From DATJPD01 sp036394195 (lineage in GTDB: Bacteria; Pseudomonadota; Alphaproteobacteria; CACIAM-22H2): a DNA stretch of 10,369 nt. A program made the translations under genes and the position numbers. Location of the stretch: contig DASWFO010000184.1 of the NCBI GenBank assembly GCA_036394195.1, positions 1 to 10,369 on the forward strand, in the 5' to 3' direction. Positions 4,296-10,369 of the stretch are shown here, piece by piece. Within the stretch, counting starts at the first letter, position 1; every line of letters starts with the position of its first letter. A model generated the notes under the pieces. The model was not told the DNA's origin and did no database searches. It saw only the letters and a list, made by a program, of their open reading frames with translations.

Positions 4296-6370
4296 CGGAT
4301 CAACAGCATCAAGCCGACGGTGATCACCGCCAGACCCGACGAGATCAAGGCCGCCGCTTCGCGCCCGGCGCGTCGCGCATCCTCAACCCGCCGGGCCGTC
4401 CCCTTCTCGCGGGCCGACAGCTCGGCCTCGGCCATCGCATATTCCTCTTTCGCCTTCTCAAAGCCGCGGCGATCGACCTTCTTGAATTGCGGGTCGTCGA
4501 TCAGCTTCAGCAGCGCCGGCAGATTGCCCGACCGGGCGACCGCCATCGTCACCTCGAGCAGCTTTCCGCGGCGCTTGCGGTGATGGAACGTCTCGATCAC
4601 CGGCTTCAGCAGATCGGCGCACCAGTTGCCCAGCCCCGGCAGCGGCTTGGCCTTGAAGCTCTGCTGCAGCTCGGCCAGAAGGCGCAGAGTGCCGACCGCC
4701 GAGTGCTCGTCAACGCCCTGCTGCTGCATCAGGCCTAGCAGCTGCGTGGTGTCGGCGTGCGATCGCGATGCGAGGAACGCCGCGATGTGGCGGTCGATCG
4801 GCTGCCGGCCCATGCCGCCGGCCGAGGCGACGGCGTCGATGGCGGGCAGAAGCTGCGACGGATCGGAGACCCAGCGGCCGCCGGTGATCGGGCTGCGGCA
4901 CGGCAGGTTCGGATTGAGGTCGTAGAGGCAGCGCTCGATTCCAGCCCCCGGACCGGTGTCGGTGACCCAGCGGCCCAGCTTCTCGAGATGGGCGTTGAGC
5001 CCGACGCCGCGATTGACGTGCTTGGGCTGGCTGCTGAGCCAGAACGACGGGATGTTCGATTTCAGCGTCTCCGTGACCGCCTGCACGCCGCCCGGCTTGC
5101 GCTGACCCGAGACCAGCATCGGCCCGATGCCGTCGATGCGCATCGCAAAGCCGCCGAAGCGGATCGGCGCCGACGGATCCATGGCGACCGAGGCCTTCGA
5201 GAGCAGGACCTGATCGCTGGCACCGCTGCCCGCGACCTCGTATTCAGCGAGCACGGCGGTCAGCGCGTCGGTGGCCGTGTTGTCGGGCAGGCTCCTCTTC
5301 ATCCAGTCCAGCACCGCCCCCGACTCCAGTGCCTTGATGCCGGCGTCCGACTTCCGCGTGAGGGCCAGCGCCAGCGCCGGCGCCGACCAGTATTTCTTGC
5401 CGCCGAAATCGAACCCCTGGTGCGAGCGGGCGACGGAGAACGAGCGGGGTGCCGTCACGCGGTTGCCTTCGAGCCAGCTCTTGAAGTGCTCGAGCGTCCA
5501 GCGCTCGCGCGAATCATCGGCCATCAGGCCGCGCAAGCCGTCGATGAGGTCGCGCGGAATTTCGCGCGGATCGATAAACGCGTCGAGCGACCCCTTCTCG
5601 ATCCGCGCCGCGAAGAACTCGTCGTCGCTGAGGCCCATGCCCGGCACGTGCCCCATCAGCAGCGACACCATCGTGGCGCCGAGCGAGAACATATCCTCGG
5701 CGCGGGTTCCGGTTCCCTTGCCGTCGGGATCGGCGGTCGAGCATTCGATCGTCTCGAAGCCGGGCGGCTGATAATAGCCGGCGGGTGCGGTCACCGACTG
5801 GCCGAGAACGATGCGGGTGCGCGTCGGATCGCCGAAGAACAGGTTGTCCGGCCGGATGCCGCGATGGGTCTGGTTGCGGTGGAACATTTCGGTCAAGCCG
5901 GTCACCACCGGCCGGACCACCTGCTCCAGCAGCTGATCGGCGCCCATCGGCGTGAACTTCACCGCACCCGAGGGGACCAGGCGCCCGCCTTGCGGCGGGT
6001 TGATGATCACGGCCAGACGCTGGCCGTCCGTCCCCGGCCAGTCGACCGCACCGAAAGCCGCGAGCTGGGTCAGGCCGGGCCGCGCCAGGCCCTTGACCTT
6101 GTCCATCACGTCGATGCGCGGCAGGGGATCGACATGGCAGATCAGGGCGGCCCGGACTTCGCCGGGCGTCATCGGGTCTTCGGCGACGACCGCCGGCGTC
6201 TGCGCCGTGGTCAGCTCCGGATACGGGCGATCGGGGAAGATGACGTAACGGTCCTGGAGCGTGACCTGACGGCCGCCGGCGGATTTCAGCGATACCGGCT
6301 TGGCCGGCGCCGCCGCCTTGGGGGCAGGCGGCTTGGCCGCTCGCTCAACGGTTTGCGCGTCGGACGCCAT
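4286..6370 (-). CDS. Tail-anchored protein with degenerate protein-kinase domain (pseudokinase)
   Basis: 694 residues. After an Ala/Pro/Lys-rich start (10-25), residues about 40-300 follow a Ser/Thr-kinase C-lobe pattern: HRGIRPDN (169-176) stands where HRDLKPEN is expected, PPGFETIE (202-209) where the APE motif lies, and EDMFSLGATMVSLLMG (225-240) matches the DxWSLG helix. The catalytic Asp of HRD is Gly171, the DFG site reads LGQS (189-192), and no glycine-rich loop or convincing VAIK lysine is seen, so phosphotransfer is unlikely. Residues ~310-600 are an unrecognised region. A charged, probably helical stretch (635-670) leads to a C-terminal membrane segment (672-692), so the bulk is probably cytoplasmic. 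It overlaps the downstream membrane-protein gene by 10 bp. Homologues may be annotated simply as serine/threonine protein kinase. Role unknown; an adaptor or scaffold is inference. Confidence 0.85.
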   Translation of the reverse strand: MASDAQTVERAAKPPAPKAAAPAKPVSLKSAGGRQVTLQDRYVIFPDRPYPELTTAQTPAVVAEDPMTPGEVRAALICHVDPLPRIDVMDKVKGLARPGLTQLAAFGAVDWPGTDGQRLAVIINPPQGGRLVPSGAVKFTPMGADQLLEQVVRPVVTGLTEMFHRNQTHRGIRPDNLFFGDPTRTRIVLGQSVTAPAGYYQPPGFETIECSTADPDGKGTGTRAEDMFSLGATMVSLLMGHVPGMGLSDDEFFAARIEKGSLDAFIDPREIPRDLIDGLRGLMADDSRERWTLEHFKSWLEGNRVTAPRSFSVARSHQGFDFGGKKYWSAPALALALTRKSDAGIKALESGAVLDWMKRSLPDNTATDALTAVLAEYEVAGSGASDQVLLSKASVAMDPSAPIRFGGFAMRIDGIGPMLVSGQRKPGGVQAVTETLKSNIPSFWLSSQPKHVNRGVGLNAHLEKLGRWVTDTGPGAGIERCLYDLNPNLPCRSPITGGRWVSDPSQLLPAIDAVASAGGMGRQPIDRHIAAFLASRSHADTTQLLGLMQQQGVDEHSAVGTLRLLAELQQSFKAKPLPGLGNWCADLLKPVIETFHHRKRRGKLLEVTMAVARSGNLPALLKLIDDPQFKKVDRRGFEKAKEEYAMAEAELSAREKGTARRVEDARRAGREAAALISSGLAVITVGLMLLIRWL

Positions 6371-6596
6371 GGCTCGAGATGGCCTTCGCCCAGGTTAAGA
6401 CTAAAGCCCTAAAGCTTACGGCGAGTATGGCAAAGAATTCATTAACTGCCTACCCGCCCGACCCCGCTCGCGCCCCAGATTTGTCACAACGGCCTGATTT
6501 TATCCCTCCGATGTCGCTCGTACTGGGATGGACGGCCCCCGACAATGGCCCATGTGTAAGCCCGCAATCAGGGCGCGCTGCCATCCGGAGGAACCG
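6371..6596. other. Divergent intergenic region
   Basis: 226 bases between the pseudokinase gene (minus) and the 70-residue gene (plus), locally AT-richer near 6395-6450. A weak minus-strand promoter candidate is TAGGCA (complement of 6447-6452), 17 bases, CATACT (complement of 6424-6429). A short direct repeat, CTAAAGC/CTAAAGC, lies near 6394-6416. No convincing plus-strand promoter or RNA gene is seen. Confidence 0.4.
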
Positions 6597-6809
6597 ATGA
6601 GTGAGTTCGAGACTTGGCCATCGCGAGGCGACGAGACCCTGCCGCTGACGGCCAAGCTGTGGATGCGCCGCGCGGCGACCGCGGAGCGGGTGGCCGGGAA
6701 CCTGAACAGCCGGAGGGATTCCGAGCTCCTCGCGAATTACGCCGAGGAGTGCTACGCCGAGGCGTGGCGCGCCATCGCTTCCGGCAGCGGCGTCGAACGG
6801 CGCGTCTGA
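6597..6809 (+). CDS. Small hypothetical protein (70 aa)
   Basis: A soluble, probably all-helical protein of 70 residues with no membrane segment and no recognised catalytic motif. Residues 18-62 (TAKLWMRRAATAERVAGNL... LLANYAEECYAEAWRAIA) look like a helical hairpin; the spacing resembles small alphaproteobacterial proteins of unknown role that contain 'RAeeaR..A......... a..YeerA' patterns (weak resemblance, inference). The start ATG 6597 is chosen because a strong GGAGG (6587-6591) sits five bases upstream; an in-frame ATG at 6528 lacks one. Codon usage is typical of the window. It is followed 126 bases later by the substrate-binding protein gene on the same strand. Confidence 0.72.
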   Translation: MSEFETWPSRGDETLPLTAKLWMRRAATAERVAGNLNSRRDSELLANYAEECYAEAWRAIASGSGVERRV

Positions 6810-6877
6810 CGCGGGTGCGCCCGACGGAATTCCGCGCGCGGCGCTTTGAGCCCCGCCGCCGTTGCGCTAGCCTGGAT

Positions 6878-6920
6878 TCCCGCTGTCGGAACTCCCGCTG
6901 TCGGAACTCCCGCTGTCGGA
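6878..6920 (+). repeat. 15-bp tandem repeat, nearly three copies
   Basis: The unit TCCCGCTGTCGGAAC begins at 6878, 6893 and 6908, the last copy ending two bases short. Copies are identical. It lies 16 bases before the ATG of the substrate-binding protein gene. As 15 is a multiple of three, copy-number changes would preserve any reading frame; in the downstream gene's frame it would encode PAVGT repeats, though no good upstream start supports translation. Confidence 0.9.
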
Positions 6921-6935
6921 TCGCAGGCTGGCCCG

Positions 6936-7625
6936 ATGATCACGGTTTTTTCCTCCAACGGCGTGCGCGCCGTGCTCCTGGATCTGGCGCCGGAGTTCGA
7001 GCGCCGCACCGGGCACACGCTCGCCATCACGTTCGATCCCGCCAACGCGCTCAAGGAGCGCATCGCGCGCGGTGAAACGTTCGACGCCGCGATCCTGACG
7101 CCGCCGGTGATGGCGGAGATGATCGCCCAAGAGAAGATCGTCAGCGGCTCGCCGCGCACCATTGCGCGGGTCGGCTGCGGGCTCGCCGTGCGCGCCGGCG
7201 GGGCAAAGCCCGACACCGCGACGGTCGATGGATTCAAGCGCACCCTCCTGGCCGCAAAATCCATCGCCCGCACCCGGGTCGGCGCCAGCGGCATCCACTT
7301 CACGCATCTGATTAAGACGCTCGGCATCGCCGACGCGGTGGATCGCAAATCGCGCTTCGTCGCCGGCGGCCTCACCGCCGAGCTCGCGGCCAGCGGCGAA
7401 ACCGAGCTTGCGGTGCAGCTGATCTCCGAGCTGAAGGCGGTCGCCGGGGTCGACATCGTCGAGTTCCCGGCCCCGCTTCAGGAGTACGTGGTGATGGTCG
7501 GCGGCGTCAGCGCCGCCGCGAAGGAGCCGCAAACCGCGGCCGCCCTCCTCGCCGTGCTGAGCGGCCCGGACGCCGCCCCGGTGCTCCGGGCCAAAGGAAT
7601 GGAGCCGGCCCAAAGCCAGAATTAA
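6936..7625 (+). CDS. ModA-like substrate-binding domain protein
   Basis: 229 residues with the type II periplasmic-binding-protein fold of the molybdate-binding family (SBP_bac_11 type). The start MITVFSSNGVRAVLLDLAPEF matches the first strand and helix of ModA-like proteins; further landmarks are ALKERIARGETFDAAILTPP (38-57), a hinge-region segment ARVGCGLAVRAGG, and GELQL-type ETELAVQLISEL, where ModA relatives contact ligand. Ligand is not predictable. ATG 6936 gives the mature-protein-like N-terminus directly, with no signal peptide. The frame is open back to 6810, but the only upstream start is TTG 6846, and that extension (with PAVGT repeats) lacks a basic n-region. No permease or ATPase gene is adjacent. 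It may be a stand-alone or cytoplasmic binding protein, or its start may be mis-set. Confidence 0.82.
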   Translation: MITVFSSNGVRAVLLDLAPEFERRTGHTLAITFDPANALKERIARGETFDAAILTPPVMAEMIAQEKIVSGSPRTIARVGCGLAVRAGGAKPDTATVDGFKRTLLAAKSIARTRVGASGIHFTHLIKTLGIADAVDRKSRFVAGGLTAELAASGETELAVQLISELKAVAGVDIVEFPAPLQEYVVMVGGVSAAAKEPQTAAALLAVLSGPDAAPVLRAKGMEPAQSQN

Positions 7626-7710
7626 CCACGGAGACACGGAGACGCGGAGTTTGGAGAGAGACAGAGAGACTCTGTTTTGTCTCCGTGATCTCCGTGTCTC
7701 TGTGGTTGAA
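7622..7710. repeat. Inverted-repeat element built of 8-bp GGAGACAC-type units
   Basis: The left arm (7622-7649) contains CACGGAGACACGGAGACGCG; the right arm (7681-7710) is its imperfect reverse complement, ending TCTCTGTGGTTGAA. Each arm is itself a short tandem of an 8-base unit (CACGGAGA). The centre includes ACAGAG-AGA-CTCTGT (7661-7675). Read on the minus strand it spells STTETRRSRR-like residues, a nonsense peptide I recall from spurious gene calls in many unrelated bacterial genomes, which suggests a widespread dispersed repeat. It starts at the stop codon of the substrate-binding gene and could terminate transcription from both sides. Confidence 0.85.
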
Positions 7711-7742
7711 TTTTCCTGGATGCCGACGCTGCGCTGCGTCGC

Positions 7743-7756
7743 CGGCCTTCGGGCCG
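7743..7756. other. GC-rich hairpin with TTCG loop
   Basis: CGGCC-TTCG-GGCCG, a compact stable stem-loop in the DNA between the inverted-repeat element and the purA 3' end. A weaker stem, GACGC/GCGTC (7725-7740), lies just before it. Neither has a T-run. Confidence 0.6.
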
Positions 7757-7804
7757 CCGACGGCGCGAAGATAAGGGGCGCCGGCATGACGAAAGCGTGA
7801 CGTG

Positions 7805-7838
7805 GTTCGCGCCAAGGGGACTTTTTCAGTCCGCGAAC
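7805..7838 (-). terminator. Hairpin spanning the purA stop codon, weak terminator candidate
   Basis: GTTCGCG (7805-7811) pairs with CGCGAAC (7832-7838), and inside it GACT (7819-7822) pairs with AGTC (7828-7831). The purA TGA (7826-7828) is in the inner loop and stem. No U-run follows on the minus strand, so intrinsic termination is doubtful. Confidence 0.35.
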
Positions 7839-9118
7839 GGGTCGTGGACCAGGATGGTGTCGGTGCGCTCGGGGCTGGTCGACAGCAGCGCCACCGGAGC
7901 GCCGATCAGCTCCTCGATCCGCCGGATATATTTCACCGCGGTCGCCGGCAGCTCGGCCCAGGAGCGGGCTCCCTTGGTGCTTTCCTGCCAGCCGGCGAGC
8001 GTCTCGTAGACCGGCTCGACCTCCGCCTGCTGCACCGCGGCCGCCGGCAGATAGGACAGCGTCTGGCCGTGCCGCTTATAGGCGACCGCGACCTTGAGCT
8101 CCGGCAGGCCGTCGAGGACGTCGAGCTTGGTGAGCGCGATGCCGCGGATGCCCGACACCCGGATCGCCTGGCGGACCATCACCGCGTCGAACCAGCCGCA
8201 GCGGCGGGGCCGGCCGGTGACGGTGCCGAACTCCTTGCCGCGCTCGCCGAGCCCGCGGCCGACCGCGTCGGTGAGCTCGGTCGGAAACGGACCGCTGCCG
8301 ACGCGCGTGGTGTAGGCCTTGGTGATGCCGAGCACGTAGCCGGTGGCGGCGGGGCCGACGCCCGCACCGGCGGCGGCCGCCCCCGCGACCGTGTTCGACG
8401 AGGTCACGTAGGGATAGGTCCCGTGATCGACGTCGAGCATGGCGCCCTGCGCACCCTCGAAGAGGACGCGCTTGTTGGCGTGCCGCGCGTCGTCGAGGAG
8501 CTGCCACACCGGGTGGGCGAACGGCAGCACGCGGGGCGCCACGGCGGCCAGCGACTGCTCCATGGCGGCACGGTCGATCGGCGGCTGATCCATGCCGCGG
8601 CGCAAGGCGTCATGATGCCGCAATAGGTCGTCGAGCTTGGTCTTGAGCGTCGTCGGATCGGCGAGGTCACAGAGCCGCACCGCGCGCCGCGCGACCTTGT
8701 CCTCGTAAGCGGGACCGATGCCGCGCCCGGTCGTGCCCAGCTTTTCGACCCCGCGCGAGGTCTCCCGCAGCCGGTCGAGCTCGCCGTGCAGCGGCAGGAT
8801 CAGCGCCACGTTCTCGGCAACCTTCAGGTTCGCCGGCGTGATCTCGACCCCCTTGCCGCGGATGGACTCGATCTCCTGAACCAGCGCCCACGGGTCGACC
8901 ACCACGCCGTTGCCGATGATCGACAGCTTGCCTTTGCGCACGACGCCCGACGGGAGCAGCGACAGCTTGTAGACGACCCCGTCGATCACCAGCGTGTGGC
9001 CGGCGTTGTGACCGCCCTGAAAGCGCACCACGATGTCGGCGCGCTCCGACAGCCAATCGACAATCTTGCCTTTTCCTTCGTCGCCCCATTGCGAGCCGAC
9101 GACTGTCACATTTGGCAT
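7826..9118 (-). CDS. purA: Adenylosuccinate synthetase
   Basis: Cytoplasmic GTP-dependent ligation of IMP and aspartate to adenylosuccinate, the first committed step from IMP to AMP. 430 residues, normal length. The N-terminal GSQWGDEGKGKIVDWL (8-23) carries the GTP/IMP-binding loop and catalytic Asp13; GGHNAGHT (35-42) carries catalytic His41. Further family blocks are GTTGRGIGPAYEDK, LFEGAQGAMLDVDHGTYPYVTSSN, TRVGSGPFPTEL, VTGRPRRCGWFD and the C-terminal LLSTSPERTDTI guanine-binding region. ATG 9116-9118 is preceded by TAAGGA with a 6-base spacer; that TAA is also the hisZ stop codon, so purA is likely translated from the hisZ message. All key residues are intact. Confidence 0.98.
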   Translation of the reverse strand: MPNVTVVGSQWGDEGKGKIVDWLSERADIVVRFQGGHNAGHTLVIDGVVYKLSLLPSGVVRKGKLSIIGNGVVVDPWALVQEIESIRGKGVEITPANLKVAENVALILPLHGELDRLRETSRGVEKLGTTGRGIGPAYEDKVARRAVRLCDLADPTTLKTKLDDLLRHHDALRRGMDQPPIDRAAMEQSLAAVAPRVLPFAHPVWQLLDDARHANKRVLFEGAQGAMLDVDHGTYPYVTSSNTVAGAAAAGAGVGPAATGYVLGITKAYTTRVGSGPFPTELTDAVGRGLGERGKEFGTVTGRPRRCGWFDAVMVRQAIRVSGIRGIALTKLDVLDGLPELKVAVAYKRHGQTLSYLPAAAVQQAEVEPVYETLAGWQESTKGARSWAELPATAVKYIRRIEELIGAPVALLSTSPERTDTILVHDPFAD

Positions 9119-9127
9119 GGCCGTTCC

Positions 9128-10282
9128 TTACTTCACGTCGCGCGGCGCGCCGTTCACCAGAACATGCGAGCATTCGAGCCGCTTCGCTTCGGCGACGGCC
9201 TCGGCGGCGTCGAGCCCCTCGACCGTGATCCAACCCTCCTGCCGCCATTTCCGCGCTTCGGCCGGCGTCGTGCCGAAGGGGAGGAACAGGCGCCGGGGCG
9301 GGGCCGGCTCCGGCAAGGCGCTCAGAACCGTGTCCATGAACAGCGTGAAGCCGGTGGCCGGCTCGCCCTGCCCGGCCATCAGCGATTCGCCCGCGAGATA
9401 CCGGCCGCCGCGGCCGAGCTCGCCGCGCACGCGGCGCGCAAACAAGGTAAAGCAGATACCGGTGTGATATTCGAAGCCGCGCAGCTCCACCGGGTCGACG
9501 GTGAGATTGAGCTCGGGTCGCGCGAACTGCAGCCGGCCGACGATCTCGCTCAGCCGGAGCGCCTCGGCCGCCGCGTCCGCCGGGAGGTCCAGCCGCGACA
9601 AGGCCTGCAGCGCGCGGGCCGCCGGGCCGGTGGCCTTGAGCAGGTCCATCAACAGCTGACCGATGCCGCGGCCCAGCCGCTTGACCGCCGCCTGATCCTT
9701 GCGGTCGAGGGCTTCGCGCAGCTTGCGCGCCGCCGCTTCCTCGAGGTCGGCACTCGCAATCACCGCAGGAACGAGGCGCGGCGAGGACAGGTCGACCGTG
9801 ATATGCGGAATGCCGACCGCTTCTAGCGCCTCGGCCGCCAGCAGCACCGCCTCGACATCCGCCGCCGCGGATTGCGCGCCGATGAGCTCGGCGCCGACCT
9901 GCCCGACCTGCCGCTCCGGGCGGATCTCGTCGCCTTTCACCCGCAGCACCTGGCCGGCATAGGACAGGCGCAAGGGGCGCGGCAGCCGACGCAGCCGGGT
10001 CGCGGCAATGCGCGCGATCTGCAACGTCATGTCGGCGCGCAGGCCCAGCATGCGCTGCGACACCGGGTCCATGAGACGGAACGTGCTCGGCCCCATGGCG
10101 GCCCCGGAGCCGGCCAACAGGCTGTCCTCGAATTCGACCAGCGGCGGCTTCACGCGCGCGTAGCCGCGCGCCGTGCACACCGCCATCAGGCGGTTCACGA
10201 CATCGGCTTCGTGGTCGGCCTCGGGCGGCAGAACGTCGCGCAGGCCGGCCGGCAGCAGCGCGCGCCGGGCAAGCTCGGTCAT
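9128..10282 (-). CDS. hisZ: ATP phosphoribosyltransferase regulatory subunit HisZ
   Basis: A histidyl-tRNA-synthetase paralogue that pairs with short-form HisG in the first step of histidine synthesis. 384 residues, a typical HisZ length and shorter than HisRS. Class II aaRS-like landmarks: LLPAGLRDVLPPEAD near the start, the motif 2-type segment LRADMTLQIARIAATRL (81-97) with RLSYAGQVLRV (105-115), ERQVGQVGAELIGA (123-136), and the histidine-A-like region ELRGFEYHTGICFTLFA (266-282). The C-terminal ~55 residues are only a remnant of an anticodon-binding domain, favouring HisZ over HisRS. ATG 10280-10282 has GGGGA four bases upstream. It is nine bases before purA on the same strand, so they probably share a transcript; hisG is not in the window. 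Confidence 0.94.
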   Translation of the reverse strand: MTELARRALLPAGLRDVLPPEADHEADVVNRLMAVCTARGYARVKPPLVEFEDSLLAGSGAAMGPSTFRLMDPVSQRMLGLRADMTLQIARIAATRLRRLPRPLRLSYAGQVLRVKGDEIRPERQVGQVGAELIGAQSAAADVEAVLLAAEALEAVGIPHITVDLSSPRLVPAVIASADLEEAAARKLREALDRKDQAAVKRLGRGIGQLLMDLLKATGPAARALQALSRLDLPADAAAEALRLSEIVGRLQFARPELNLTVDPVELRGFEYHTGICFTLFARRVRGELGRGGRYLAGESLMAGQGEPATGFTLFMDTVLSALPEPAPPRRLFLPFGTTPAEARKWRQEGWITVEGLDAAEAVAEAKRLECSHVLVNGAPRDVK

Positions 10283-10334
10283 CGATTCCCCATCGACACG
10301 ATTCTAAAGGGAACGGGCGCGCCTGATTAGCCGG

Positions 10335-10353
10335 TTTGCCGGGCTTCGGCAAA
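10335..10353. other. Perfect 7-bp stem-loop upstream of hisZ
   Basis: TTTGCCG (10335-10341), loop GGCTT, CGGCAAA (10347-10353), about 50 bases upstream of the hisZ start. No T-run follows on either strand within the window. It could be a terminator for a gene beyond the window, a leader structure or an operator; the sequence does not decide. Confidence 0.4.
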
Positions 10354-10369
10354 GCTTAATTGGCGCGCG

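Noticed and set aside
3546..4583. Plus-strand open frame running through the hairpin array and the membrane-protein gene
   Set aside because: Its start lies in repeat DNA and the rest is antisense to the membrane protein; no recognisable domain.
4757..6412. Long plus-strand open frame of 551 codons
   Set aside because: It is antisense to the pseudokinase gene; its Arg/Ala/Gly/Asp-rich translation lacks domain patterns and is the usual shadow in GC-rich DNA, whereas the minus frame has kinase landmarks.
6379..6600. 73-codon plus-strand frame in the divergent intergenic region
   Set aside because: No ribosome site, composition unlike the neighbours, and it overlaps the better supported start at 6597.
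6846..6935. TTG start adding PAVGT repeats to the substrate-binding protein
   Set aside because: No ribosome site, a rare start codon and no signal-peptide pattern; kept only as an alternative.
6867..7787. Minus-strand open frame covering the substrate-binding gene and the inverted repeat
   Set aside because: Antisense to a recognisable ModA-like protein, and it starts in repeat DNA.
8667..10352. Minus-strand open frame of 561 codons covering hisZ and part of purA
   Set aside because: It is out of frame with two genes of unmistakable family identity, and its translation is Arg/Ala/Gly-rich low complexity.

Overview
The window is a GC-rich, densely packed chromosomal segment that looks like an alphaproteobacterium of the Rhodospirillales or a close relative. 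This is inferred from an RpoH with the alphaproteobacterial sequence style directly downstream of an RluA-type synthase, a hisZ-purA pair, and strong G/C preference at third codon positions. No rRNA, tRNA, CRISPR array, integrase or transposase is visible. The contents are mostly core metabolism and information processing; the less ordinary material lies in the intergenic DNA and in one pseudokinase/membrane-protein pair.

Layout, left to right. (1) Minus-strand chain 1278 to 1: a small single-pass membrane protein, an M67/JAMM metallopeptidase and the N-terminal part of an L-threonine aldolase, each joined to the next by an ATGA stop/start overlap. (2) Plus strand: an RluA-family pseudouridine synthase (1300-2352) followed by rpoH, the heat-shock sigma factor (2545-3444). 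Between them is an AT-rich promoter region with one good promoter, two perfect palindromes and a possibly structured leader. (3) 3445-3753: three tandem copies of a hairpin-rich repeat. Stem sequences differ between copies but stay base-paired and the loops are constant, so structure is being conserved. (4) Minus strand 6370 to 3750: a 694-residue tail-anchored protein with a degenerate kinase fold (no HRD or DFG aspartate), overlapping a multi-pass membrane protein by 10 bp. (5) Plus strand: a 70-residue unknown protein (6597-6809) and a ModA-like substrate-binding-domain protein (6936-7625) preceded by a 15-bp tandem repeat. (6) 7622-7710: an inverted-repeat element built from 8-bp GGAGACAC-type units, then GC-rich hairpins. 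(7) Minus strand 10282 to 7826: hisZ then purA, nine bases apart.

How genes work together: hisZ and purA both belong to purine/histidine nucleotide metabolism and are probably co-transcribed. rluA and rpoH are adjacent, but rpoH probably has its own promoter starting just beyond the rluA stop. The pseudokinase and membrane protein are probably translationally coupled and may form one membrane complex of unknown role. The most interesting object is the covarying tandem repeat between rpoH and the membrane-protein gene; its last copy supplies that gene's stop codon.
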